Source: Gaiellasilicea sp963763755 (GTDB taxonomy: Bacteria; Actinomycetota; Thermoleophilia; Gaiellales; Gaiellaceae). Taken from it: a stretch of 64,000 nucleotides of DNA. The stretch covers positions 1 to 64,000 of the forward strand of contig CAVXQE010000001.1 in NCBI GenBank assembly GCA_963763755.1, read 5' to 3'. A model generated the notes under the pieces. It did not search any database, was not told the origin of the DNA, and saw only the letters and a program-made list of their open reading frames with translations. Within the stretch, counting starts at the first letter, position 1. Each line of letters starts with the position of its first letter. Position numbers and translations under genes: made by a program. Positions 32,287 through 40,756 of this stretch are shown here, piece after piece.

Positions 32287-32682
32287 TCAGGCGGCAACCG
32301 CGACCCCCTGCACCTCGACCAGCATCTCCGGCCGGGCGAGGCCGGCGACCGTGATCAGCGCGCTCGCCGGGAAATCGTCGCCGAAAATCTCCTTGCGCAG
32401 CTGCACGAAACGGTCGCCGAGCCTGGGATCGGTGATGAACACGGTCATCGTCACCATGTCGGCGAGTTTGGCGCCGGCCTCTTCGAGCGTGCGCCCGAGC
32501 CGGGCGAAGATTTCCCGCACCTGACCGTCGAAATCGCCGGCCAGCGAGCGCCCGGCGCCGTCCTCGACCGCGACCTGCCCGGCGAGCCAGATCGTGCGCC
32601 CGCCCGAGGTGATCACCGCCTGCGAATAGGCGCGCGCCTGCGCCGTCTCGCGTTTTATGTGGCTTCGCGTCATTTCCGTCAT
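32287..32682 (-). CDS. RidA family protein (YjgF/YER057c/UK114)
   Basis: 131-residue trimer-forming protein. It includes YSQAVITSGGRTIWLAGQVA, FARLGRTLEEAGAKLADMVT, TVFITDPRLGDRFVQLRKEI and the canonical end ITVAGLARPEMLVEVQGVA, where the Arg of ARPEMLVE is the substrate-binding residue that hydrolyses enamine/imine intermediates in RidA proper. The start at 32682 has ggagg five bases upstream. Frame intact. Closer to the RutC-like outer group than to canonical RidA by overall look, so substrate is open. Confidence 0.85.
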   Translation of the reverse strand: MTEMTRSHIKRETAQARAYSQAVITSGGRTIWLAGQVAVEDGAGRSLAGDFDGQVREIFARLGRTLEEAGAKLADMVTMTVFITDPRLGDRFVQLRKEIFGDDFPASALITVAGLARPEMLVEVQGVAVAA

Positions 32683-32822
32683 CCTTCCCTCCCTGGCGTC
32701 CCGCGGGAAACCGCGCTTCATTAGCGCGAGCGTCCGGCGTCCGCCAGGACGGCTTTGGGGATGCGCCGGGCCGGGCGGCGATGTAGGCTAGGCGCGAGAC
32801 CCCACCGTTCTCGGAGGCGGAG

Positions 32823-33776
32823 ATGCAGTTCGGGTTTGGCGCGCCGGTCAGCGGCCCGCTGTCGGGGCCGCGCGATCTCGCCCGCATCGTCAGCGAAGGC
32901 GAGGCGATCGGCTACGATTACTGCACGATCTCGCGACCATGTCGCGATCCCGCGCGACATGGAGGCGAAGTATCCCTATTCCGATACCGGCGAGTTTCCC
33001 GGCCGGGCCGGCGGCGACCGGCACGAGCAGCTGACCGCGCGTCGCCTTTGTCGCGGCCAAGACCTCGAAACTGCGTCTCGTCACCTCGGTCACGGTCGTG
33101 CCGCACCGCCCGCCGGTGCTGACCGCCAAGATCATCGCGACGATCGACGTGCTGTCGGAAGGCCGCTTTACCTGGGGCATCGGCGTCGGCTGGTGCCGCG
33201 AGGAGTTCGAGGCGATCGGCACCGAGCCGTTCGACGAGCGCGGCGCCGTCACCGACGAGACGATCGCGGTCTGCCGCGAGCTGTGGACCAACGAGAACCC
33301 CAGCTTCAGCGGCAAATACGCCGAGTTCTCGAACATCTTCTTCCAGCCGCGCCCGGTGCAGAAGCGGATCCCGATCTGGGTCGGCGGCGAGAGCGGCCCG
33401 GCGATGCGCCGCACCGCGCGGCTCGGCGACGCCTGGTATCCGATCGGCACGAACCCGCGCAACCGGCTCGACACGCTGGGCGCCTCAATGTCCAGTGGAC
33501 CAAGCTGCGCGGACATGGCGCGGGATGCCGGCCGCAACGTCGACGATCGTCAAGCTCGCCTACCGCTTCTCGCAGTTCGGCAAGGCATCCCGGAGCGCGC
33601 CGACAACGGCGAGCGCCGGCTCGGCTCCGGCGACAACGCGGCGATCGTCGGCCGATCTGCGGGCGTTGCGCGATCTCGGCGTCATCGCCGTCGATTTCAG
33701 CTTCGGCGGCGACACCGCCGATGCGGTGATCGACAATATGCGCCGCTTCCGCGAGGACGTGCTGGCGAAGGTTTGA
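32823..33776 (+). CDS. LLM class F420-dependent oxidoreductase
   Basis: Luciferase-like barrel using F420 (or a flavin). MQFGFGAPVSGPLSGPRDLA opens it. Then come VVPHRPPVLTAKIIATIDVL, SEGRFTWGIGVGWCREEFEA (family GxGxGW..EE motif), FFQPRPVQKRIPIWVGGESG, RLGDAWYPIGTNP and the ending AVIDNMRRFREDVLAKV. About 300 residues, close to the TIGR03619 group. Frame changes near 32,935, 33,045, 33,485 and 33,545. Start ATG at 32823 follows cggaggcggag. Its place at the head of the F420 biosynthesis genes supports F420 use. Confidence 0.85.
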
Positions 33777-33785
33777 TCCAGACGT

Positions 33786-33859
33786 CGTCATGCGCGAAGC
33801 GGGCATCTCGGCGCGATGCGACGGATCTGCGGCCTGGATCCCGCTTTCGCCGGATGACG
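33786..33859. repeat. Dispersed palindromic repeat
   Basis: The left end CGTCATGCGCGAAGCGGGC and the right end CCCGCTTTCGCCGGATGACG are near-complementary. This is the common proteobacterial repeat shape CGTCAT(G)..GCGGG../..CCCGC..ATGACG. It fills the gap between the LLM oxidoreductase and the glucose-6-phosphate dehydrogenase gene. Confidence 0.65.
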
Positions 33860-33877
33860 TTCTGATAGGAGCGACAG

Positions 33878-34889
33878 GTGCTGAAACTCGGATACAAGGC
33901 CTCGGCCGAGCAGTTCGGCCCGACGCGATCTGCTCGATTTCTCGTGCCTCGCCGAGGAGGTCGGGTTCGACTCGGTCTTCGTCAGCGACCATTTCCAGCC
34001 GTGGAAGCACACCGACGGGCACGCGCCGAACGCGCTCGCCTGGCTCGGCGCGCTCGGCGCCCGCACCCGCCGCGCGGTCGATCGGCACCAGCGTCGCTGA
34101 CGCCGACCTTCCGCTATCACCCGTCGATCGTCGCGCAGGTCTTCGGCACGCTCGGCGCGATGTTTCCGGGCCGCGTCGTGCTCGGCGTCGGCACCGGCGA
34201 GTCGCTGAACGAGGTGCCGTCGAGCGGCATCGCAATGGCCGGGCGCCAAGGAGCGGCGCGACCGGCTGCGCGAGGCGATCGCGCTGATCAACAAATTGTG
34301 GACCGAGGACCGGGTCACCTTCGAGGGCCAGTTCTACCGCACCGAAAGCGCGACGATCTACGACAAGCCGAAGCAGAAGGTGCCGATCTGGGTCGCCGCC
34401 TCCGGCCCGCTGGCGGCGCAGATGGCCGGGCAGATCGCCGAGGGCTTCATCTGCACCAGCGGCAAGACGCCGCAGCTCTATACCGAACAGACTCGGCCAA
34501 GGTCGACGAGGGCGCGGCGCAGCGCCGGCCGCGACGACGCCGACGATCGAGCGGATGATCGAGGTCAAGGTGTCGTTCGACACCGACGCGACAGCAGGCC
34601 AAGGAGCTGACCCGGCACTGGGCGGCGCTGGCGCTGTCGCCCGAGGAGAAGGTCGGGCGTCGAGGACCCGGTCGAGATGGAGCGGCTCGCCGACGCCTTG
34701 CCGCTCGACCGCGCCGCGAGCCGCTGGATCGTGTCGAGCGACCCCGACGAGCAGGTCGAGAAGATCCGGCCCTATGTCGAACTCGGCTTCCGCCACCTCG
34801 TCTTCCACGCCCCCGGCCCGGACCAGGCGCGCTTCCTGAAGCTCTACGCCGAGCAGGTCCTGCCGCGGCTGCGCAAGGCGTTCGGGTGA
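33878..34889 (+). CDS. fgd: F420-dependent glucose-6-phosphate dehydrogenase family protein
   Basis: It would oxidise glucose 6-phosphate and reduce F420. It matches mycobacterial FGD along its length: LKLGYKASAEQFGPRDLLDF, VSDHFQPWKHTDGHAPNALA, TSVLTPTFRYHPSIVAQVFG, VVLGVGTGESLNEVPSSG, EGFICTSGKTPQLYTEQ, EDPVEMERLADALPLDRAAS, RWIVSSDPDEQVEKIRPYVE and HLVFHAPGPDQARFLKLYAE. The GTG start at 33878 is preceded by tagga. About seven one-base insertions. Hydroxyl-F420 alcohol dehydrogenase relatives cannot be fully excluded, but the FGD pattern is strong. Confidence 0.85.
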
Positions 34890-34920
34890 GCCGCTCGCGC
34901 GATGCGCCAAGCCACTCCAG

Positions 34921-35006
34921 CACCGTCATGGCCGGGCTCGACCCGGCCATCCCGGAGCACCTGTGCTGGCCGTGGATGCCCGGCCTACGCCCGGGCATGA
35001 CGATGG
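34921..35006. repeat. Dispersed palindromic repeat (double hairpin)
   Basis: Two hairpins: ATGGCCGGG/CCCGGCCAT at the left and ATGCCCGG/CCGGGCAT at the right, with outer ends CCGTCATG and CATGACG. This is the familiar GTCATGGCCGGGC..CCCGGCCATCC element of alphaproteobacteria. It fills the gap between fgd and cofE. Confidence 0.7.
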
Positions 35007-35021
35007 TGGTCGCAGAGCTCG

Positions 35022-35800
35022 ATGACCACCCAGCTGACGATCACCGGCCTCCGCGGCGTGCCGCTGGTGCAGGCCGGGCGACGATCTCGCCGCGATCGCG
35101 CTCGCCGCCTATGCCGAGACCGGGCTCGCGCCCGAGGACGGCGACGTGCTGGTCGTCGCGCAGAAGATCGTCTCGAAGGCCGAGGGCCGCCTCGTCGATG
35201 TCTCGACCGTCGAGCCGTCGCCGCAGGCCATCGCGCTCGCCGCCGAGGTCGAGAAGGACCCGCGCCTTGTCGAGGTCGTCCTGTCCGAGTCGCGGCGCAT
35301 CGTGCGGCACCGCCCGAACCTGATGATCGCCGAGCACCGGCTCGGCTACGTGATGGCCAATGCCGGCATCGACCATTCGAATGTCGCGCCCGACGACGGC
35401 AGCGGCATCGAGCGCGTGCTGCTGCTGCCGGTCGATCCCGACGCCTCGGCCGAAAGCGCTGCGGCAGCGATCTCGCCGACGCGCGTCGGCAAGCGCATCG
35501 CGGTCATCGTCAGCGACAGTTTCGGCCGGCCGTTCCGCCGCGGCACGGTCGGCATCGCGCTCGGCGCCGCCGGCCTGCCGGCGGTCATCGACTGGCGCGG
35601 CCAGCCCGATCTGTTCGGCCGCATTCTCGAAGTCACCGAGACCGGCTTCGCCGACGAGATCGCCGCCGCCGCCTCGCTGGTGCAGGGCCAGGCCGACGAG
35701 GCGACGCCGATCGTGCTGGTGCGCGGCCTCTCCTGGTCGGCGCCCGACGCGCCCGGCCGCCGCGCTGGTCCGCCCGCCGGAGCACGATCTGTTCCGATGA
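35022..35800 (+). CDS. cofE: Coenzyme F420-0:L-glutamate ligase
   Basis: It adds L-glutamate residues to F420-0 with GTP. Starting MTTQLTITGLRGVPLVQAGD, it shows DGDVLVVAQKIVSKAEGRLV, LVEVVLSESRRIVRHRPNLM, GYVMANAGIDHSNVAPDDGS, LLLPVDPDASAESL, KRIAVIVSDSFGRPFRRGTV and GIALGAAGLPAVIDWRGQPD. All are typical of CofE/FbiB N-terminal domains; no FbiB nitroreductase-like extension follows. Extra bases near 35,078 and 35,755. The stop overlaps the cofD start (ATGA). Confidence 0.92.
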
Positions 35801-36754
35801 CCGGCGATAGACGGCCCGGTGCTGGCGCTGTCGGGCGGGGTCGGCGGCGCCAAGCTGGCGCTCGGCCTCTACCGCGTCCTGCCGCCGGACACGCTGACCG
35901 TCGTCGCCAATACCGGCGACGATTTCGAGCATCTCGGCCTCTCGATCTCGCCCGATCTCGACACGCTGCTCTACACGCTGTCGGGCCAGGACAACCCGGA
36001 ACTCGGCTGGGGCCGGCACGGCGAGACCTGGACCTTCATGGCGGCGCTCGAAGCGCTCGGCGGCGAGACCTGGTTCCGGCTCGGCGACGGCGATCTCGCG
36101 ACGCATGTCGAGCGCACCCGCCGCCTCAAGGCCGGCGAGAGCCTGTCGGCGATCATCGACGATTTCCGCCGCCGGCTCGGCATCGCGCGCGCGGCTGCTG
36201 CCGATGTCGGACGACCAGGTGCGCACCCGCCTGCGCACCGCCCGCGGGCTGGCTCGACTTCCAGGATTATTTCGTGCGGCTGCGCTGCGAGCCGGTGGTC
36301 TCGCGAACTCGCCTTCGCCGGCGCCGAGACCGCCCGCCCGCATCCGGATTTTCTCGCCGCGCTCGCCGACCCGGAGCTGCGCGCCGTCGTCGATCTGCCC
36401 GTCGAACCCGTTCATCAGCATCGACCCGATCCTCGCCGTGCCCGGCGTGCGCGACGCGCTGCGCGCCTGCCGCGCGCCGGTCGTCGCCGTGTCGCCGATC
36501 GTCGCCGGCCAGGCGGTCAAGGGACCGACCGCCAAGATGATGGCCGAGCTCGGCCTGCCGGTCGATGCCGCGACCCCGGCGCGCGCACTACCGCGATTTC
36601 CTCGACCTCTACATCGCCGACGAGGCCGACGCGGCCGCGGTCGCCGGTCTCGACCTCCCGGTCGTGCTGACCCGCACCTTGATGCAGAGCCTCGCAGACC
36701 GCGAGGCGCTGGCCCGCACCGTCCTCGCCGCCGCCGACCGCGTCCGGCAAGTGA
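35797..36754 (+). CDS. cofD: 2-phospho-L-lactate (or PEP) transferase CofD
   Basis: It joins the activated 2-phospho-L-lactate or PEP moiety to the deazaflavin Fo. Near the start is VLALSGGVGGAKLALGLYRV, then TLTVVANTGDDFEHLGLSIS, PDLDTLLYTLSGQDNPELGW, GETWFRLGDGDLATHVERTR, RGWLDFQDYFVRLRCEPVVS, FISIDPILAVPGVRDAL and VAVSPIVAGQAVKGPTAKMM. The open frame runs on into CofC, but one extra base near 36,738 would give a stop overlapping a GTG start, so separate genes are likelier. Frame changes at the start, near 36,195, 36,300, 36,410 and 36,580. Confidence 0.9.
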
Positions 36755-37455
36755 CCGGCGCGGCCGACATCTGGGCCGTCGTCCCGGTCAAGGACACCGC
36801 GGCGCGCAAAGCAGCGCCTCGCGCCGGCGCTGCCCGCCGAACTGCGGCAGGAGCTGGCGCTGGCGATGCTCGAAGACGTGCTGGCCGCCCTCGCCGAGGC
36901 GCGCGGCCTCGCCGGCCGTCGTGCTCGTCACGATCGACCCGGCGGCGCGCGATCTCGCCGCCGCGCTACGGCGCGCGCTGTGTCGAGCCGACGGCGCCCG
37001 CGACGGCCATACCGGCGCGGTCACGGCGGCGGCGCGCCGTCTCGCCGCCGAGGGGCGCGGCGGCATGCTGACCCTGCCCGGCGACATCCCGCTCGTCACC
37101 GCCGCCGAGATCGAGCGCCTGATCGCCGGCGCATCGCCCGGCGCCCTCCTTCACGATCGCGCCGTCGCATGACGAGATGGGCTCGAACGCGATCCTCATG
37201 TCGCCGCCCGATGCGGTGCCGCTGCGCTTCGGCGACGACAGTTTCTGCCCGCATCTCGCCGCCGCCCGAGGCGCGCGGCATCGAGCCGACGGTCGTGCAC
37301 CTGCCCGGCATCGCATTGGATATCGACAACCCGGTCGATCTCGCGCATTTTTGCGCAACTCGGATCGCGCACGCGAGCGGGCCTGTGGCTCGCGGACAGC
37401 AACGCTCCGCATCGGCTTCAGCCGTCGCCGACGCGAGAAGCAACCTCCGGCGTGA
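36751..37455 (+). CDS. cofC: 2-phospho-L-lactate / PEP guanylyltransferase CofC
   Basis: It activates 2-phospholactate (or PEP) with GTP for CofD. GTG 36751 gives VTGAADIWAVVPVKDTAARK, then LPAELRQELALAMLEDVLAA, VVLVTIDPAARDLAARYGAR, HTGAVTAAARRLAAEGRGGM, the nucleotidyltransferase motif LTLPGDIPLVTAAEIERLIA, GSNAILMSPPDAVPLRFGDD and the closing HLPGIALDIDNPVDLAHFC. At least four frame changes. The C-terminal boundary is uncertain; the stop at 37455 fits two further insertions. In the raw reading the gene has no stop before CofG. Confidence 0.85.
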
Positions 37456-37532
37456 CGCGATGCCCCCGCAAGCGGGATCAGATCCTGTCGGAGCAACGCG
37501 GCCGCGTCGACGCGGCCTCGGAGGGGCAAGGC

Positions 37533-38834
37533 ATGACACCGGCAAGCGTCATCGATCGCGCCGCGACCGGCGCCCGGCTCGTCGACGACGAGGCGCTGGC
37601 GCTCGCCGAGCGCGAGCGATCTCGCGCCGCTGATGCGCGGCCGCCGCCGGCATTGCGCGACGCCGGCCACGGCGGTCTCGTCTCCTATTCGCGCAAGGTC
37701 TTCATCCCGCTGACCCAGCTGTGCCGCGACGTGTGCCATTACTGCACCTTCGCGCATCCGCCGCGGCAGGGCGAGGCGGCCTATCTCGACGCCGAGCAGG
37801 TGCTGGCGATCGCCCGCGCCGGCGCCGAGGCCGGCTGCAAGGAGGCGCTGTTCACGCTCGGCGACAAGCCGGAACTGCGCTACGCGCGCGGCGCGCGAGG
37901 CGCTGGCCCGGCTCGGCCACGAGACGACGCTGTCCTATCTCGCCGAGATGGCGGCGCTGGTGCTGAAGGAGACCGGGCTGCTGCCGCACCTCAATCCCGG
38001 CGTGATGACCCGCGACGAGACCGAGCGGCTGCGCGCCGTCTCGGTGTCGCAGGGCATCATGCTGGAGAGCGCCGCCGAGCGGCTGTCGCGCGCGCGGCGG
38101 GCCGCATTTCGGCTCGCCCGACAAGGCGCCCGGCGCGCGCGGCTCGCGGCGATCGCGGCGGCCGGCGAGGCGGCGGTGCCGTTCACCTCGGGCATCCTGA
38201 TCGGCATCGGCGAGACCCGCGCGCGAGCGCATCGAGGCGCTGCTCGCGCTGCGCGACCTGCACGAGCGCTACGGCCACATCCAGGAGATCATCGTCCAGA
38301 ATTTCCGCGCCAAGCCCGGCACCCGCATGGCGGACGCGCCCGAGCCCGATCTCGCCGAGCATCTGTGGACGATCGCGGTCGCGCGGCTGATCTTCGGCCC
38401 GGAGATGAACATCCAGGCGCCGCCCAACCTGATGCCCGACGCGCTGGACGAGATGATCGCCGCCGGGATCAACGATTGGGGCGGCGTGTCGCCGGTCACG
38501 CCGGACCACGTCAACCCGGAGGCGCCGTGGCCGCATCTCGACGACCTGGCGCGCCGCACCGCCGCCGCCGGCAAATTGCTGGTCGAGCGGCTCGCGATCT
38601 ATCCGGCCTACGCGCAGGACCCGGCGCGCTGGCTCGACCCGAAGCTGCGCACCCCGGTGCTGCGCGCGATCGACGCGCCAGGGCCTCGCCCGCCCCGACG
38701 CCTGGATCGCCGGCTCCGGCACCGAGCCGCCGCATAGCCCTCACCCTGACCCCTCTCCCGCAAGCGGAGGAGGGGACGAATCGTCGCAGCCGCAGCGATC
38801 CCCTCTCCCGCTAGCGGGGGAGGGTCAGGGGTGA
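37533..38834 (+). CDS. cofG: Fo synthase, CofG part (7,8-didemethyl-8-hydroxy-5-deazariboflavin synthase subunit 1)
   Basis: Radical-SAM half of the deazaflavin-forming enzyme. The iron-sulfur motif is CRDVCHYCTFAHPPRQGEAA (CxxxCxxC). Then follow GAEAGCKEALFTLGDKPELR, LLPHLNPGVMTRDETERLRA, VSVSQGIMLESAAERLS, AVPFTSGILIGIGETRAERI, HIQEIIVQNFRAKPGTRMAD, NIQAPPNLMPDALDEMIAAG and INDWGGVSPVTPDHVNPEAP. The tail AIDAQGLARPDAWIAGSG resembles the linker of fused FbiC proteins. It then runs into a palindromic repeat that supplies the stop. SD ggaggggcaag precedes ATG 37533. Confidence 0.9.
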
Positions 38835-38837
38835 GGG
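38738..38837. repeat. Palindromic repeat inserted between the CofG and CofH coding parts
   Basis: The ends CCCTCACCCTGACCCCT and AGGGTCAGGGGTGAGGG are inverted copies. Inside are two half-palindromes built on CCCTCTCCCGC (A/T)AGCGG. This is the CCCTCACCCTGACCCCTCTC-type intergenic element common in proteobacteria. It interrupts what looks like one FbiC-like linker and introduces stops in the raw frames. Confidence 0.75.
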
Positions 38838-40042
38838 TACGCTCGCCGACATCCTCGACCGCGCCGCCGCCGGCGAGACGCTGCCGAAGCCGACATCGTC
38901 CGCCTGTTCGCAGGCGCGCGGCGACGACGTTCGACGCGGTCTGCGCCGCCGCCGACCGGCTGCGCCGGCAGGTCATCGGCGACACCGTCACCTATGTCGT
39001 CACCCGCAACATCAACTACACCAACATCTGCTATTTCCGCTGCCAGTTCTGCGCCTTCTCGAAGGGCAAGCTCAGCGAGAATCTGCGCGGCCGGCCCTAC
39101 AACCTCGACCTCGACGAGATCGTCGCGGCGCAGCGAGGAGGCCTGGGAGCGCGGCGCCACCGAGGTCTGCCTGCAGGGCGGCATCCACCCGGAATATACC
39201 GGCGCGACCTATCTCGCGGTCTGCCGCGCGATCAAGGAGGCGCTGCCCGGCATGCACGTGCACGCCTTCTCGCCGCTCGAAGTCTGGCAGGGGGCCAAGA
39301 CGCTCGGCCGCACCTTGCCCGATTTCCTCGCCGAGCTGCGCGACGCCGGGCTCGGCTCGTTGCCCGGCACCGCCGCCGAGATCCTCGACGACGAGGTGCG
39401 CGCGGTGATCTGCCCCGACAAGGTCAAGACCGCCGAATGGCTCCAGGTCATGGAGGCGGCGCACGGCGTCGGGCTGCGCAGCACGGTCACGATCATGTAC
39501 GGCCATGTCGAGCGCTACGAGCACTGGGCGCGGCACCTGCTGCGCGTCCGCGCGCTTGCAGCAGCGGACCGGCGGCTTCACCGAATTCGTGCCGCTGCCG
39601 TTCGTGCCGATGGAGACGCCGATCTCGCTGAAGGGCCGCTCGCGGCTCGGGCCGACCTGGCGCGAGGCGGTGCTGATGCACGCGGTCGCGCGCCTCGCGC
39701 TGCATCCGGTGATCCCGAACATCCAGTGCTCGTGGGTCAAGCTCGGGCCGGAGGGCGCCGCCGCCTGCCTCGATGCCGGCTGCAACGATCTCGGCGGCAC
39801 GCTGATGAACGAGAGCATCTCGCGCGCCGCCGGCGCCAGCTTCGGCCAGGAGATGCCGCCCGAGAACATGGAGGCGCTGATCCGCTCGCTCGGCCGCACG
39901 CCGCGCCAGCGCACGACGCTCTACGGCGACCCGCCGCCCGACCGCATCGCCGCCTCGTTCGGCGCCGCGCCGCTCGTCCGAGCCGATCAACACCCCGGCC
40001 CGCAAATACGAGCGCGCCGGTCAGAGCGCGGCGGCGGATTGA
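38836..40042 (+). CDS. cofH: Fo synthase, CofH part (5-amino-6-(D-ribitylamino)uracil--L-tyrosine 4-hydroxyphenyl transferase)
   Basis: Second radical-SAM half of Fo synthesis. TLADILDRAAAGETLPK starts it, with no proper ATG in frame. Then come CYFRCQFCAFSKGKLSENLR (CxxxCxxC), RGRPYNLDLDEIVA, AWERGATEVCLQGGIHPEYT, MHVHAFSPLEVWQGAKTLGR, GLGSLPGTAAEILDDEVRAV, GGFTEFVPLPFVPMETPISL, NIQCSWVKLGPEGAAACLDA and GCNDLGGTLMNESISRAAGA. Extra bases near 38,885, 38,925, 39,135, 39,560 and 39,980. It is probably the C-terminal half of an FbiC-type fusion; a separate gene is possible. Confidence 0.9.
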
Positions 40043-40057
40043 CCGGATGCCGCGGCG

Positions 40058-40343
40058 CTACATCATGCCGCGCGCCAGATCGTTCCACTCCTCGTCGAAC
40101 GCGGCCTCGGACGGCGTCTTGCCGGCGCGCTTGTACCAGCCGGCGGCGTTGCGCTCGTCGCCCTCGACCCGGTGCAGGTGGGCATGCACCCAGGCGCCGT
40201 GCTCGTCGTGCGCCTGCTGACAGCAGCTGTGGGCGCGGTGCCAGTCGCCCTTGGCGACTCCACCACAGCGCCTGCAGCGGCAGGCTCACCCCGGCCGGCG
40301 GCGCCGCCCCGGCGAGCGACGATTTGAATTGATCGAATTGCAT
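40058..40343 (-). CDS. Conserved hypothetical protein, about 94 residues
   Basis: Repaired reading: MQFDQFKSSLAGAAPPAG, LPLQALWWSAKGDWHRAHSC, HDEHGAWVHAHLHRVEGDER, NAAGWYKRAGKTPSEAAFDE, EWNDLARGMM. The Trp- and His-rich pattern (ALWW.AKGDW.RAH, AHLHR.EGD..NA.YWY) is shared by a widespread uncharacterised small protein family. One extra base near 40,255. It is convergent with the F420 genes. No function assigned. Confidence 0.65.
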
Positions 40344-40361
40344 CACGTCCTCCTCGAATGT

Positions 40362-40492
40362 GGCAGCCTCACTTCCGCACTCTCCCGGCGGAGAGCCGGG
40401 AGCAGCGGTCATTCCGTACCATCCTGCGGCAATTCGACGTGCTGAACCGGGTTCCCGTCTCCCGCAGCGGGGATGAGGGACAGGGTGAGGAT
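40362..40492. repeat. Second CCTCAC..GTGAGG repeat-type element
   Basis: It begins CCTCACTTCCGCACTCTCCC and ends GGGACAGGGTGAGG. Inside are the hairpin CTCCCGGC/GCCGGGAG (40387-40407) and the CTCCCGC-AGCGGGG half-palindrome (40469-40484). Same style as the element at 38,738 but more diverged. It is the last clearly alphaproteobacterial intergenic feature before the junction. Confidence 0.6.
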
Positions 40493-40506
40493 AGCGCCGC
40501 TGCGCC

Positions 40507-40748
40507 TCACGCGAGCATCCGGTCGAGCCGGTCGCGCATCCGGTACCAGCCGCCGACCACCGGCAGAAACCACGGATTGCCGGTATAGAGCGGGTGGTCG
40601 GGAAAATCCGGCGTGTCGAAGGCGCAGGGCGCGTTGGCGACGCGGGCGATCTTGCGCGCGGTCTGCGTGCCGAGATAGGTCATCATCGCGACGCCGCTGC
40701 CGTTGCAGCCGAGGCAGTAATGCATCCCGCTCTCCTCGCCCATATCCC
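40507..40748 (-). pseudogene. C-terminal fragment of an FAD-dependent oxidoreductase (DadA-like)
   Basis: The tail reads GEESGMHYCLGCNGSGVAMM, TYLGTQTARKIARVANAPCA, then LYTGNPWFLPVVGGWYRMRD. This is the characteristic end of glycine/D-amino-acid oxidase-like FAD enzymes (PHMGE.DG.HYA.GY.GSGVAM..YLG, LYTGNPWFLP). Only about 80 residues are present. The FAD-binding N-terminal three quarters are missing, replaced in frame by a sugar-ABC permease. Confidence 0.75.
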
Positions 40749-40756
40749 CCCGGATC
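40738..40756. other. Chimeric junction between alphaproteobacterial and actinobacterial sequence
   Basis: On the minus strand the permease reads EQRTISAGIPNDLIRGD and the next residues MGEESGMHYC belong to the oxidoreductase. The switch lies in or next to GATATGGGCGAGGAG, a stretch that could be shared by both parents. Gene families and frameshift density change at this point. Confidence 0.7.
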
